The notes under the pieces: model-generated
Seen by the model: only the letters and a program-made list of their open reading frames with translations
Told to the model about the DNA's origin: nothing
The model's database searches: none
Source of the DNA: [Actinomadura] parvosata subsp. kistnae
GTDB taxonomy: Bacteria > Actinomycetota > Actinomycetes > Streptosporangiales > Streptosporangiaceae
DNA: 64,000 nucleotides
Reading direction: 5' to 3'
NCBI RefSeq assembly: GCF_900323885.1
Contig: NZ_OOHJ01000006.1
Location: 124,001-188,000, forward strand
Shown: piece after piece, positions 34,101 through 43,210 of the stretch
Layout: each line of letters begins with the position of its first letter
How positions within the stretch are numbered: position 1 is the stretch's first letter
Program-made: the position numbers and the translations under genes

Positions 34101-37100
34101 CGTAGGCGTAGGTCCAGGTGTTGCCGGCCGGGTCCTTGACCTGCTCAAGCTTGCCGGCGGGGTTGTAGGCGAAGGTGGTGACGTCGGCGGCGGCGCCGGC
34201 CTCGCGCTGGTGGTGCTGGTGCAGCTCGACGGTCCGGCCGCGGGCGTCGGTGACCGTGGTGGTCGCGGTGCCGCCCTGGGGTGGGATGACGGTGACGCGG
34301 TCGCCGCCGTAGACGGTCCTGGTGGTGGACAGCACCTGCCCGCCGTCGCTGTTGCCCGCGATCTGCTTGACCTCGGTCTCGCGGCCCAGCCCGTCGTAGA
34401 GGTGGTGGAACTGCGATTCCAGGGTCAGGGCGTTCGCCGGCTTGAACAGCTGTCCGGCCTTGCCGTCTTTGGTGTAGTAGGTGGCGAACTCGACGCCGAT
34501 CAGGCCGCGCTCGTCGTAGAGGGTGTCGGAGATCAGCAGCCCGCCCTCGGGGCCCGGGCTCTGCGTCTGGCGGGGGCGCAGGAAGCCGTCGAACAGCGTG
34601 TACGAGGTCTGCTGCTCGCCCAGGTTGCCGATGGTCTTCGTGCCGACGGCGGCGGCCTGCTCGCCGGTGATGGAGTAGGTGAACTCGTACGTCGGGGTCT
34701 GGCCGGTGAGCCGGTCCGGGAGCCAGACCTTGCTCGTGCGGCCGAGGGCGTCGTAGGCGAGGTTCGTGGTGTTGCCGTTGGTGTCCACGATGCGGGTCGG
34801 CAGCCCGCGGGCCGGGTTGAACGTCGTGACGGTGACCTGGGTGCTGGCCGGGTCGTCCGGCCTGGCCCGGGGGGTGGTCGTCGTCACGGTGGTCGCCACG
34901 CCGGTCGCCGGGGCGCGCTGGGTGGTCGTGGTGCGGCCGTCGGTGCGCGCGGTCCTGGTCAGCGTCCCGCCGCTGGTGACCTTGACGTCGGCGGTCAGGT
35001 CGGTGCTGGAGGTCACCCGCCCGTAGCCGTCGTAGGCCGAGCCGGACTCCAGGTAGATGGCGGTCGTGCCGGAGTACTTCCGTAGCACGGCGGTCGCGGT
35101 CGGGTCGCCCTTGGACGGGGCGGTCCCGTAGGCGCTGCCGTCGTAGGCGGACCTAATGTCGGTGATGACGTCGTCCGGCCGGGTGGCGGTGGCGCCGCAC
35201 GCCTTGGCGACCGTCTCGACCCGTGCCGGCAGCATCAGCAGGCCGCTGTCGGTGGCGTACGTGGTGCGGGTGCACGTGTCGTCGGCGGCCGTGGAGCCGT
35301 CGCCGAGGTCGTTCACGCTGACCAGGCGGCCTGCGACGGTGTCGTAGGTGTTGGCGACGGAGGTGGTGCGCCACTTGTCGCCCTTGCCGCCGTCGAGCGA
35401 GGTCCAGGACTTCGAGCCGGCGGTGCCGGTGAAGTTGGCGGTGATGGTCCCCCAGTCCCGCTCCTTCTTCGCGGTCTCGCGGTGCCATGGCCTGGTCACG
35501 GTCTTGGCCAGCACCGTCCCGCCCGGGCCCGAGTAGGTGACGGTCTTGTACGCGAACCCGGCGGCCGACTCGTGGTCGGTGATCGGGTCGCCTTCTCCGT
35601 CCTCCAGCTTCACCTCGACGGTCTTGGTGCCGTCGCCGGAGTCGCGGCCCTTCCTGTCGCCGTGCATGCCGCGCAGGAAGTAGGTGTCGGACTGCGTCTT
35701 CATCACGCCGCCTGCACCTCCGGTGCGCACCTGGACGTGTCCGTAGCCCCGCCACTGCGACCAGGTCTTGAACTTCTCCTTGGTCAGGCCGTCGTCATCG
35801 TCGTAGTGCCAGGCCGCGCCGTCCTTGTAGTCGTAGGAGGTGACCTGGTCGGCGGCTCCGCCGGTGCGGTCGCTCAGGATCACGTCGGTGACCACGTACT
35901 TGTTGAACCAGCTCAGCTCGGGGTCGTCGGTCGAGCTGCCGCCGAGGTACTGGGGGAAGCAGCGGGTGGTGTTGGTCTGCGGTACGGGCAGCTTGTTCCA
36001 TCCGCAGTCGGGCTCGGAGTAGACGACGTCGATCTGGCCGCCGGCCTCGTCGGAGATGCTCTTGAGCCGCTCCTTGATGAAGGGCGCGTAGCCGTCGCCG
36101 GTCTTGTCCAGCCGGTTGTCCCGCTGCGTGTAGGTGAAGGCGATCTTCGGGAGGGTGATCGCGGGGGTGGCGGTGTGCCCGGAACGCTGGATGGAGGACA
36201 GCAGGAGCTGGTAGTCGGTGTCGGCCATGCCCCAGCGGTGGGTGAAGGCCCACGAGTCCGCCTTCTTGCCGCCGATCTCGGTGGTGATGGCGGTCAGGCG
36301 TTTGCGGGTGAAGAATGCCGGCGACATCCGGCCCTCGTCGCAGTCCTCGCCGCTCTCGCAGTTCAGGTCCCAGGGGGTGTCGTACCAGTGGAAGGCGTCC
36401 TGCTCGATGGAGGAGCAGGTGGCGCCGGTCGCGCTGTCGGGCAGGCAGCGCTCGCCGCTGGTGAAGTTGACCTTGGCCAGCGCGGCGGTGGTGTAGACGG
36501 TGTCCTTGCGCAGCCCGTACTCGATGGACTTCAGCACGCCGCCGCGCACGTATCGGGTGTTGTTCGTCTTGTCCAGGAAGCGGCCGTAGGAGTTGGTCTC
36601 CTGTTCGTAGTAGTAGGCCATGGCGTTGCCGTGCGGGTCGACGACGTAGTCGAGGTTCCATCGCCAGCCCTGTTGGCACCACGAGTCGCTGATCTTGTCG
36701 GCGTGGCACTCCTCGCCGGCGTCGTCGCCGAACACCGGCACCGTCCAGGTGGACCCGGTGGTCGGCTTGCCGCTGCTCCAGCCGGGCAGCCGGTTGTAGC
36801 CGAAGTAGTACTGGACGCCGTCGGGGGTCGTCAGCTTCCAGTACTCGTCCTTTCTGGCGCCGTTGTCGCGCACGTCGCCCGTGCCGCCGTAGAGGCGCTG
36901 GATCCTGCTGCCGTCGTCGCCGCGAAACTTCCAGGTGTCCTTGCCGTCCGGGACGAGCTCGCCGCCCTTGCCGTCGAAGGAGATGAACGCGTTGTCGTAG
37001 GCCCAGCACAGGTCGCCGATCTTGAAGCCGTCGGCGTTCTTCACCCCGTCCTCGGAGCACGGCTTGTATCTGCGCTCGATGTAACCGGGCGACAGCTCGA

Positions 37101-37893
37101 AGCCGTCACCGATCCAGGACGCCTGGTTGTTGGTGCTGGAGGTACGCCCGTCGATGGCGCCGGAGGAGTAGGACAGCTTCAGGTCGGGGGTCAGCCCGCC
37201 GGGCACGTCCGGCACGGCGATGGGGTAGCTCCAGCCGAAGTCTCCGGTGTTCAGGTCGGTCGCCCAGGTGGCTGAGGGCGACAGGGGGCTCGCCGTGTAG
37301 TCCCCCTTGTCGCCGGCCGCCGCCGAGACGGCGGCCAGCACGGTGGGCGCGCCGGCCCGCAGGGGCGCCCGGCGCGCGGTGAGGGTGTGCTTCTCGACGT
37401 CGTTGACCGTCTCGACGGGTGTCTTCACCCGGCATTCGGGCTCGGCGGGCGCGGTGAGTGCGCACGCGGGCAGCTCGGCCAAAGTCAGGCGGGAGGCGTA
37501 CGCGCCGCCGTACAGCTCGGCGAAGGCCGTGTAGTCGAGGGTCACCTGCCGGGACGGGGCTTTGAGCCCGGTCGTGGGCGCGAGGGTGAACAGCGGCCCT
37601 GACGTCCCCGCGTTGCGGGCGCTGTCGCGGCCGAGCACCTTCACCTGGACGCCGGCGCCGGCCGACGCGCCGGCGGCCGGCCACGTCGCCGCCGCCTTCC
37701 GCGGTGCCGGGACCTTGTCCACCGGCCGTGGCCTGGCCGGGGCAAGGGCCCCGGGCACCGGCTCGCTCTGCCGTGGCGGGCTGTCGTCCTGGGCGGCGAC
37801 CTGCGGGGTGAACGGCAGCACCTGCAGCAGCCCGCTGGCCACGATCACGGTCAGGGCCGGGGACAGGCGCCGCCACCATCGGATGTTGCTCAT
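31147..37893 (-). CDS. Rhs/SpvB polymorphic toxin with Hint domain and C-terminal toxin
   Basis: This 2248-residue protein has a signal peptide (about 1-35), an SpvB-like region (about 215-700, GDFGWSYPIAVPDVPGGL, LKLSYSSGAIDG), many RHS/YD repeats (about 900-1750; TYAYDLLGRLTDATDP), the Rhs core DPAIGRFLSVDP (about 1770) and a Gly-rich linker. A Hint autoprocessing domain follows (about 2014-2148; RNSFVPETRVLMADG, ATEHHPFWV, VHNLSIAGPHTYYVLA, TPVLVHN). The last roughly 100 residues form the toxin, with TGQHGGGPHMNLE and VVENRHIYLE; I cannot name its family. The LamG gene lies 9 bases upstream and the immunity gene follows. Confidence 0.93.
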   Translation of the reverse strand: MSNIRWWRRLSPALTVIVASGLLQVLPFTPQVAAQDDSPPRQSEPVPGALAPARPRPVDKVPAPRKAAATWPAAGASAGAGVQVKVLGRDSARNAGTSGPLFTLAPTTGLKAPSRQVTLDYTAFAELYGGAYASRLTLAELPACALTAPAEPECRVKTPVETVNDVEKHTLTARRAPLRAGAPTVLAAVSAAAGDKGDYTASPLSPSATWATDLNTGDFGWSYPIAVPDVPGGLTPDLKLSYSSGAIDGRTSSTNNQASWIGDGFELSPGYIERRYKPCSEDGVKNADGFKIGDLCWAYDNAFISFDGKGGELVPDGKDTWKFRGDDGSRIQRLYGGTGDVRDNGARKDEYWKLTTPDGVQYYFGYNRLPGWSSGKPTTGSTWTVPVFGDDAGEECHADKISDSWCQQGWRWNLDYVVDPHGNAMAYYYEQETNSYGRFLDKTNNTRYVRGGVLKSIEYGLRKDTVYTTAALAKVNFTSGERCLPDSATGATCSSIEQDAFHWYDTPWDLNCESGEDCDEGRMSPAFFTRKRLTAITTEIGGKKADSWAFTHRWGMADTDYQLLLSSIQRSGHTATPAITLPKIAFTYTQRDNRLDKTGDGYAPFIKERLKSISDEAGGQIDVVYSEPDCGWNKLPVPQTNTTRCFPQYLGGSSTDDPELSWFNKYVVTDVILSDRTGGAADQVTSYDYKDGAAWHYDDDDGLTKEKFKTWSQWRGYGHVQVRTGGAGGVMKTQSDTYFLRGMHGDRKGRDSGDGTKTVEVKLEDGEGDPITDHESAAGFAYKTVTYSGPGGTVLAKTVTRPWHRETAKKERDWGTITANFTGTAGSKSWTSLDGGKGDKWRTTSVANTYDTVAGRLVSVNDLGDGSTAADDTCTRTTYATDSGLLMLPARVETVAKACGATATRPDDVITDIRSAYDGSAYGTAPSKGDPTATAVLRKYSGTTAIYLESGSAYDGYGRVTSSTDLTADVKVTSGGTLTRTARTDGRTTTTQRAPATGVATTVTTTTPRARPDDPASTQVTVTTFNPARGLPTRIVDTNGNTTNLAYDALGRTSKVWLPDRLTGQTPTYEFTYSITGEQAAAVGTKTIGNLGEQQTSYTLFDGFLRPRQTQSPGPEGGLLISDTLYDERGLIGVEFATYYTKDGKAGQLFKPANALTLESQFHHLYDGLGRETEVKQIAGNSDGGQVLSTTRTVYGGDRVTVIPPQGGTATTTVTDARGRTVELHQHHQREAGAAADVTTFAYNPAGKLEQVKDPAGNTWTYAYDLLGRLTDATDPDKGATHNDYDERGQLTLATDARGSLAHLYDGLGRRTQLRTGSATGELRAEWTYDTVKEGRLSESTRHASGRTYTSRVTEYDRLYRPVTTEVAIDAAEGALGGTYRARTSYKVSGLPEGSGYPAAGSLPAATVSYAYEDVTLRPATVNAFGVTGTTSYSYTGKPLTYRMSVTGGKLTEVANAYEYGTQRLASSTVHRQDVPGADQSASFRYDQAGNVLSVSDVSAPGTDTQCFAYDYLRRLTEAWAQATTSCTGAPSPGGPAPYWHTYSYDKVGNRVTETQHDPTGGATKDVTRTYAYPEAGKPRPHAVTSITPSTGAAPDTFDYDETGNTRTRVVAGKGQTLVWDAEGHLAKVTDTDGKVTEYLYDADGNRLIGRTPTETTLYLGSTEITLAKGATATQATRYLDLGGGHQAVQKDNGSVSFTIADHHGTGNLAVDATTLNLTQRRTLPFGGPRGTPLTLWPGTKGFVGGIDDTAATGLTHLGAREYDPAIGRFLSVDPIMDLAEPQKYQGYAYAGNNPLTYSDPSGLDYGCGGGSCEYGSGGRNKRPDDDTIPDAPRGSGGGMYVPRSNGGGGGGGGGGHAKPRYRAWVAQDDAVVIENVRVPTQAELMEKWRTDDPDMALATWASAECNRGMSTNVKFCGAARDLGFFDGLKRGGGFSLLGLLGVEDAVNCVKGSGSACAWTAVDIGLSVAISGLGKVAGKVAKAAKVGAKRGDVVEDVARACRNSFVPETRVLMADGTTKPIKDVKAGDKVIATDPETGRTGPEPVTGTITSEGVKRLVRVSLRSDDGGAVIATEHHPFWVDVLRQWVTADALQPGQWLRTSAGTYVQITAVTQQMAVRRVHNLSIAGPHTYYVLAATTPVLVHNSPRCDPWRSYRRFDDNGHPVDGTLLPTDEALEAAQRWLGPGYTEPVSGSGRYVSRDGTRIARIGESDITGQHGGGPHMNLERMGPNPRKPGKSMVVENRHIYLE

Positions 37894-37902
37894 GACGACC
37901 CT

Positions 37903-40900
37903 TCAGTTGCCAGGGACTTGCGAGGGGAGGCCGGGCTGGCCGACCGCCAGGTGCGCGACCTGCAGCTCGCTCAGCGCGCCCTGGAAGGTCCACACGTCGG
38001 AGATCAGGCCGGGCCAGTACTCGCCCCAGGTGGACGCGCCGGTCTTGGCGCGGCCGAGCTGCAGGGGCTGGGTGGCCTTGAAGGTGCGGGTGTTGTCGGT
38101 CCAGGACAGTTGCGCCTCACAGGCCGGATCGTCCTGCTCGCCGTCGTCATCGTCGTCGGCACATCCCAGGCCCTGCGCCTCGCCGTCGACGTACAGGGTG
38201 AGCTCGTTGGCGAAGGCGTCGTAGACGACCGCCAGGTGCGTCGGGTCGGTGGGGCCGTAGAACTGGCCGTGCTCGGCCTGGGCGACGAGCGCGCCGTCGG
38301 TGTCGGCGTCGGCCATGGTGACCTGCCATCGGCCCGGGTCGGTGGGCGTGTCTTCGGGGTCGTCGCTGGGAGGCGGCGGCACGTACCGCAGGGTGATCGC
38401 GCTCTGCTTGACGCCGGGCACGGTGAGCACGGCCGTCTGCTCCTTGGGGAACGACGACGCCTTGGCCCACAGGGCGAGCGTGAAGCTGCCGCTGGTGTCC
38501 ACCGGCGTCGCGGCGGTGACGGCGTACTGGCCGGCCCCGTTGAGGGTGAGCTGCCCGTCGATGAAGCCGGGGGCCACGGTGGCGCCGTTCTTCAGGGTGA
38601 GGTCGTTGCGCGGCTCGGTGTCGTCCCGCGTGAGCGTCCCGTCGGCCGCCACGAGCTTCCAGCGGGCGGTGACCACGGGGCGTTGCCTGAACAGCTGGCT
38701 GACCTCGCCTGCGGACAGCACCCGGTCGTAGAGGCGCAGGTCGTCCAGCTTGCCACGCAGGAAGCTCACCGGGCCGGCCGAGCCGCCCACCGGGCCCGCC
38801 GCGCCCATGGTCAGCTCGCCGCCGGCGTACCACGGCGTGGTGAAGGGGCGGGTGGCCCTGAGCTCGCCGTTGACGTAGAGCTGGATGACCGCCGCGTCCC
38901 TGTCGTACACGCCCACCACGTGCGACCACTCGCCGAGCCCGGCGTCCACGCATGTGACGGTGCCGTCACCGCACGGGTCCTGCACGGCGCGGATCGGCGT
39001 CGCGGCGGAGCTGTCGGCGTCGGCCCGCATGAACACCCATCCGGACGCCGAGGAGTGGTACAGCTCGAAACCGCGGTGGTTGACGCCCGCCTGGCCGATC
39101 ACCGACATGCTCCTGGCCTCCTTGTCGGGCGGCACCCAGGCCCAGGCCGAGACGGTGAAGCTCTGCGCCGTGTCGACCATGGGGCGGCCGACGGCCGCGT
39201 AGTCGTCGGTGCCGTCCAGCTCCAGCGCCTGTCCGCGCACGCCGAGCACGCCCGCGCGAGCGCCGCCGCGCAGGGCCGCGCCGGCCTGTTGGGGCCGGCC
39301 TGTCACGTGCGGCTGTCCGGCGTCCTCGTCGAGGTTCCAGACGAGCTTGGCGGGGCGGTTGGTGGTGACCGGCTGTTTGCCGGACAGGCGCAGGATCTGG
39401 TCGTCGGGAAGCTGGTAGTCGAAGAGCTGGACCTCGTCCAGGTCTTCGGCGAAGAAGCTCCTGACCCAGTCGTGCCGCATGCCCTCGGCGCCCAGGACGG
39501 TCCTGCCCCGGGCGTCCCACGGTCGGGAGTAGCCGGCCTGTCCGGCCTGCACACCGTTCACGTACAGCTTGATCTGCTGTTCGGCGTTGTCGAACACGCC
39601 CACCAGATGCGTCCAGGCACCCAGCCGGGAGGCCTCGCACGCCGGGTCGCCGGACGGGCAGGGCGGCTGCACGGCCTTCACCTCCGGCGCCGCCGCGGCA
39701 TCGACCGCGTGCGTCATGAATGTCCAGCCGGTGCCCAGATAGGTCAGCTGAAAGCCGCTGGTGTTGACGCCCGTCTGCGAGATCGCCGTCATCGCCGTGG
39801 GAGCCCGGTCGGCCGGCAGCCGCGCCCACAGCGACACCGAGAAGCTCCTGGAGGTGTCCAGCGCGGGTGCCTCGGTGGCGGCGTGGTCGTCGACACCGTC
39901 CAGGTGCAGGCCGCCGGCGCCCGCGACGCCCTCGCCGCCCGGGGTCAGCCCTCCTTGCAGCGCGGCGGGCCATTCGGCGCCGGCGCCTGCGGCCTGCGTG
40001 GCGCCGGCGTTCTCGTCCAGTTGCCAGGCGGCGCGTTCCTGCTGGCCGGACCGGACCCGGAAGCGGTAGCTGTAGGGGGCGGAGGCGTTCCCGGCGGCGT
40101 CGAAGGAGCGGACGTAGAGCGTGTTCAGGCCGATCTGGGCGGGCAGCAGCTTGATCGTCTTGTCGGCTCCGGCGGTGGTGGCGATCGCGTGGTCGGAGGA
40201 GGCGTCGACGTTCAGGCCCCACCAGTACTTGACCACGCCGGTGTCGCCGCTCTTGAGGGTGAATGTGCCGTACTGGCCCATCCCGTCATACCAGGGGGCG
40301 TTGGGGTCCTCGGTGTCGAAGGGCGGGTATTCCGGAGAGGTGACTGTCGGTGCCTTGGGCGCGGTGGGGTCGTAGGTGAAGTAGCAGGACGTCGGGCTGC
40401 CTTCGTGGGACCAGGGCGAATACCGCAATCCGTCATAGACGCGGGCGAACCAGTGAACCTGGACGTTCTTCGGGATCGTCGACGGCAGGGTGATGACGAA
40501 GTCCGACCCGGACTTCTTGGGCCCGGTCAGCCGCTTCGTCGGCGACCAGGATCCGCCCTCCCACTCGGCCCTGAACTCCACCGACACCTCGTCGCCGTCG
40601 GGGTCGGTGACATGGTTGGCGTAGATCTTGCCGAGGGTGCGCACGTACGGGGCGTCCGGCGGGCGCTTGCAGATGCCGCCGTACTCCATGGTGAGCTGCG
40701 ACATCTTCAGCTGCGCCGGCGGCCGGTTGTATCTGACGCGCAGGTAGGCGTCGTCGGAGAAGCGCTTCCAGCCGTAGGCGTCGTCCTCGTCGGTGGCCCG
40801 CATGCCCAACGTCAGCGTCGACCAGTTGCTCTTCGCGGCCAGTTGCACGGCGGATCTGACATCGAACTCGGCGTCTTTGGCGGCGCAGCCGTCGTAGCCG

Positions 40901-42207
40901 TAGGCGAACGACCTCGTGTCGAGTTTGTCGAGCCAGAAGCCAGAGGTGTCCTGGGTGTTCCAGGTGGTGGAGGAGGAGATGCCCTTGGTCCGCCACACCT
41001 GTACTCCGCGTTCGGTGCAGGAGGCCGACCAGGTGTTGCGTACGACGAACTCCGCCTTCAGGATCGTCTTGCCCGCGAACCGGGACGTCGGCAGGCGGTA
41101 GAACAGGCGTTTGGTGTCGTACGGCTGGCAGTATTCCCAGCCGCAGTAGCCCAGGCCCGCGTCCGGTTTGCCGTTGAACTTCCACTGCGGGCTGGAGGCC
41201 CAGTACTTCGAGGCCATCGTCCACGCGGTCGCCTTCGGCGTGTACCACTGCGGGTCGATGAACACCGGATACACCGTCTCCGGGCCGCGCAGCACGCCCA
41301 GGTCGGGCTTCAAGGTCAGCTCGCCGCCGCCCGCCGGCACGTCCACCTCGACGGCCGCCAGCTTGCCACTCTCGCCCGCTCCGAGCCCCCCGGCCGCCCG
41401 GCCGCTCGCGCCCGCGCCGGGCTGCCCGTCCGTACGCGGCGTCTTGGCGGGTCCGGCGCTGGAGTCCCACATGAGTGGCTGCGCCGCCTCGAACACCGTC
41501 CCGCCGGAGCCGTTGTCGGTCACCGACAGCCCGCCCGTCGCGGTCTGCTTGACGGTCATGCCGTCGGCGGCCATCCCCAGGCGCAGGCCGGCCAGCCGGG
41601 CGTCGGCCGCGGCCGCGGCCGCGGCGGACTTGACCACCAGGATCTGGCTGTAGCCGTCCTCCTGGGCCGTCATCCGCAGGTCCACGCCAGGCAGGACGTC
41701 GGGGTATGTCGCGGTGTCGCCCTCCAGACGCGGCTGGGGAAGCGGGTCCGGCCACGACAGCGCCAGGCGGCGGCCCGCCTGGGTCAGCTCCACCAGGGGC
41801 TTGTCGCCACCGCCGGAGAAGCCGAGGCCCACCGTTGCGGCCTTGGGCGCCACCATGCCGGCGCCGGTCGCGGCCAAGGTCGTGTCGATCGGCTGCCAGG
41901 TGCCGGAGAGCCTGGTCCGGACCGGGCGCAGGTACTCGCGGGCCTCCAGTTGCCCGTCCGGAGTGACGAAGACGTCGCTGCTCTCCCCGCGCAGCGCGGC
42001 CACCTCCACGGGCACGCCCAGGTGCGCGGCCTTGACGGCGGCCTCGTCCTCGCTCGCCTCGACCGGCTCGGGCGCAGCCACGCTGGACGCGGAGGTGGAG
42101 GGAAGGGCCGATACGGGCCCGGCGGGCAAAACGATGAGCGCGGCGACGACGGTGAGCGATAAGGCTCCGGCAGCCAGGCGTGCGCGACGCGTGGTGTCCA
42201 CTGACAT
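37903..42207 (-). CDS. Large secreted LamG-domain protein, partner of the Rhs toxin
   Basis: The 1434-residue protein has a signal peptide (about 1-35), a region of about 70-300 with DVLPGVDLRMTAQEDGYSQ, a DNRLRE-like beta domain (about 320-500, LFYRLPTSRFAGKTIL), a fibronectin-like part and three LamG/concanavalin-like domains (about 720-955, 960-1180, 1185-1420). Each LamG has the pattern LDGVDDHAA, SFSVSLWA, WTHLVGVFD and LYVNG. It ends 9 bases before the Rhs gene and is the usual first gene of actinomycete LamG-Rhs operons. It probably helps present or anchor the Rhs shell outside the cell. Confidence 0.9.
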   Translation of the reverse strand: MSVDTTRRARLAAGALSLTVVAALIVLPAGPVSALPSTSASSVAAPEPVEASEDEAAVKAAHLGVPVEVAALRGESSDVFVTPDGQLEAREYLRPVRTRLSGTWQPIDTTLAATGAGMVAPKAATVGLGFSGGGDKPLVELTQAGRRLALSWPDPLPQPRLEGDTATYPDVLPGVDLRMTAQEDGYSQILVVKSAAAAAAADARLAGLRLGMAADGMTVKQTATGGLSVTDNGSGGTVFEAAQPLMWDSSAGPAKTPRTDGQPGAGASGRAAGGLGAGESGKLAAVEVDVPAGGGELTLKPDLGVLRGPETVYPVFIDPQWYTPKATAWTMASKYWASSPQWKFNGKPDAGLGYCGWEYCQPYDTKRLFYRLPTSRFAGKTILKAEFVVRNTWSASCTERGVQVWRTKGISSSTTWNTQDTSGFWLDKLDTRSFAYGYDGCAAKDAEFDVRSAVQLAAKSNWSTLTLGMRATDEDDAYGWKRFSDDAYLRVRYNRPPAQLKMSQLTMEYGGICKRPPDAPYVRTLGKIYANHVTDPDGDEVSVEFRAEWEGGSWSPTKRLTGPKKSGSDFVITLPSTIPKNVQVHWFARVYDGLRYSPWSHEGSPTSCYFTYDPTAPKAPTVTSPEYPPFDTEDPNAPWYDGMGQYGTFTLKSGDTGVVKYWWGLNVDASSDHAIATTAGADKTIKLLPAQIGLNTLYVRSFDAAGNASAPYSYRFRVRSGQQERAAWQLDENAGATQAAGAGAEWPAALQGGLTPGGEGVAGAGGLHLDGVDDHAATEAPALDTSRSFSVSLWARLPADRAPTAMTAISQTGVNTSGFQLTYLGTGWTFMTHAVDAAAAPEVKAVQPPCPSGDPACEASRLGAWTHLVGVFDNAEQQIKLYVNGVQAGQAGYSRPWDARGRTVLGAEGMRHDWVRSFFAEDLDEVQLFDYQLPDDQILRLSGKQPVTTNRPAKLVWNLDEDAGQPHVTGRPQQAGAALRGGARAGVLGVRGQALELDGTDDYAAVGRPMVDTAQSFTVSAWAWVPPDKEARSMSVIGQAGVNHRGFELYHSSASGWVFMRADADSSAATPIRAVQDPCGDGTVTCVDAGLGEWSHVVGVYDRDAAVIQLYVNGELRATRPFTTPWYAGGELTMGAAGPVGGSAGPVSFLRGKLDDLRLYDRVLSAGEVSQLFRQRPVVTARWKLVAADGTLTRDDTEPRNDLTLKNGATVAPGFIDGQLTLNGAGQYAVTAATPVDTSGSFTLALWAKASSFPKEQTAVLTVPGVKQSAITLRYVPPPPSDDPEDTPTDPGRWQVTMADADTDGALVAQAEHGQFYGPTDPTHLAVVYDAFANELTLYVDGEAQGLGCADDDDDGEQDDPACEAQLSWTDNTRTFKATQPLQLGRAKTGASTWGEYWPGLISDVWTFQGALSELQVAHLAVGQPGLPSQVPGN

Positions 42208-42367
42208 TTCCTCGTCTCATGAAAATCAGCCACAGCGGCACACGCGTGGTCAACAGGATCGCGGCAGGAGTACGAGCAGGAAGGGAATCCGCCGATCGAC
42301 AGCGCGCCGACGACATTTCGGAAGAAGAGGCGTCCGCCCTACCGAAGTCCGGGAAAAGAAGAAGCGA

Positions 42368-43111
42368 TCACCGTTGGCCGCGCAAAACGTGGAAGGCGAC
42401 GCGACGGCCGGATTTCGGCCGCCACCTTATCGGGGGTACGGACGGTGCTTCCCGCGACCCGCAGGCGCACAGCCACTTGTCCTGCAGCGCCTCCACGACG
42501 GGCGCGTACAGGCGCGCCTTGATCTCGCCAAGCGCGGGGCCCGCCTGGTGATTGTGATCGCGAGCCAGGTCGACGGCGAGCTGGCGGATCGTGTCCACGT
42601 CCACGATGCGGTCCACGATCTCCGCGGCCAGGGCATCGTAACCGTCGAAGCGGCGGGCGGTGACGACGGCCTCGTGCGCGACCTGGGCGGTCAACCGGGC
42701 CCGGAGCAGCGCGGACATCCCCGCGGTCAGAGGCAGGCCGGCTCGCGCCTGGGGCAGCCACCATGAGCCCCGGTCACGACGCATCACCCGGAAGTCGTGG
42801 GCCAGCGAGATCATGGCGCCGGCCGCGAACGTGTGCCCCCGCAGGGCCGCGACGGTGACCATGGGGAAGGTCAGCAGGCGCGCCAGCAAGCCCTGAATGC
42901 CTGCGACGAACTCCCGCTCATCGGGCACCGCTGCACCCGGGTACGGAAAGAATTTGTTCTCCGTGAACGTCACAAGAGATCGCGGCCCGTCACATCTCTC
43001 TATTTTGTCGAGCAAGTCGTGGACCGCGTCGATCCAGTCAGGGTGCGTGCAGTCCTCGTTGTCCCCGATATCGAGAATGAAGACGTCGTCCTGTCGATCG
43101 AGCACGGGCAT
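42368..43111 (-). CDS. Enoyl-CoA hydratase/isomerase-family protein
   Basis: The 247-residue protein has the crotonase fold signals: FTENKFFPYPGA for the first oxyanion loop, and VTVAALRGHTFAAGAMISLAHDFRVM for the second. The hydratase glutamates are not obvious, so the reaction (hydration, isomerisation or hydrolysis of a CoA thioester) is unknown. The start at 43111 follows AGGAGCG. A dyad box lies about 62-78 bases upstream in the same orientation. The C-terminal 35 residues are unusually basic and may be a poorly conserved extension. Confidence 0.8.
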   Translation of the reverse strand: MPVLDRQDDVFILDIGDNEDCTHPDWIDAVHDLLDKIERCDGPRSLVTFTENKFFPYPGAAVPDEREFVAGIQGLLARLLTFPMVTVAALRGHTFAAGAMISLAHDFRVMRRDRGSWWLPQARAGLPLTAGMSALLRARLTAQVAHEAVVTARRFDGYDALAAEIVDRIVDVDTIRQLAVDLARDHNHQAGPALGEIKARLYAPVVEALQDKWLCACGSREAPSVPPIRWRPKSGRRVAFHVLRGQR

Positions 43112-43172
43112 GACCGCTCCTCACCAAGCCGCTACTAAAGCGCCATGGTGGGTCTCGAAAACGCCGTCCCGC

Positions 43173-43189
43173 ATCTGTCGTGTGACTGG
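43173..43189 (-). promoter_or_regulatory. Recurrent dyad box, copy G (enoyl-CoA hydratase)
   Basis: On the minus strand: CCAGTC, ACAC, GACAGAT, then GC. A good TANNNT hexamer is not present at 21-23 bases, only CACCAT. The box itself is a full consensus match. Confidence 0.55.
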
Positions 43190-43210
43190 TTGCCCGCTCA
43201 CAGCTTTTCC

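Noticed and set aside
31147..42207. Very long open frames on the plus strand opposite the LamG and Rhs genes
   Set aside because: They mirror the coding strand in high-GC DNA, with Val/Gly/Arg-rich text and no domains, while the minus-strand proteins have complete domain sets.
42285..42303. Minus-strand GCTGTC GATC GGCGGATTC upstream of the LamG gene
   Set aside because: Three mismatches to the dyad consensus and no matching hexamer; possibly a degenerate site but not convincing.
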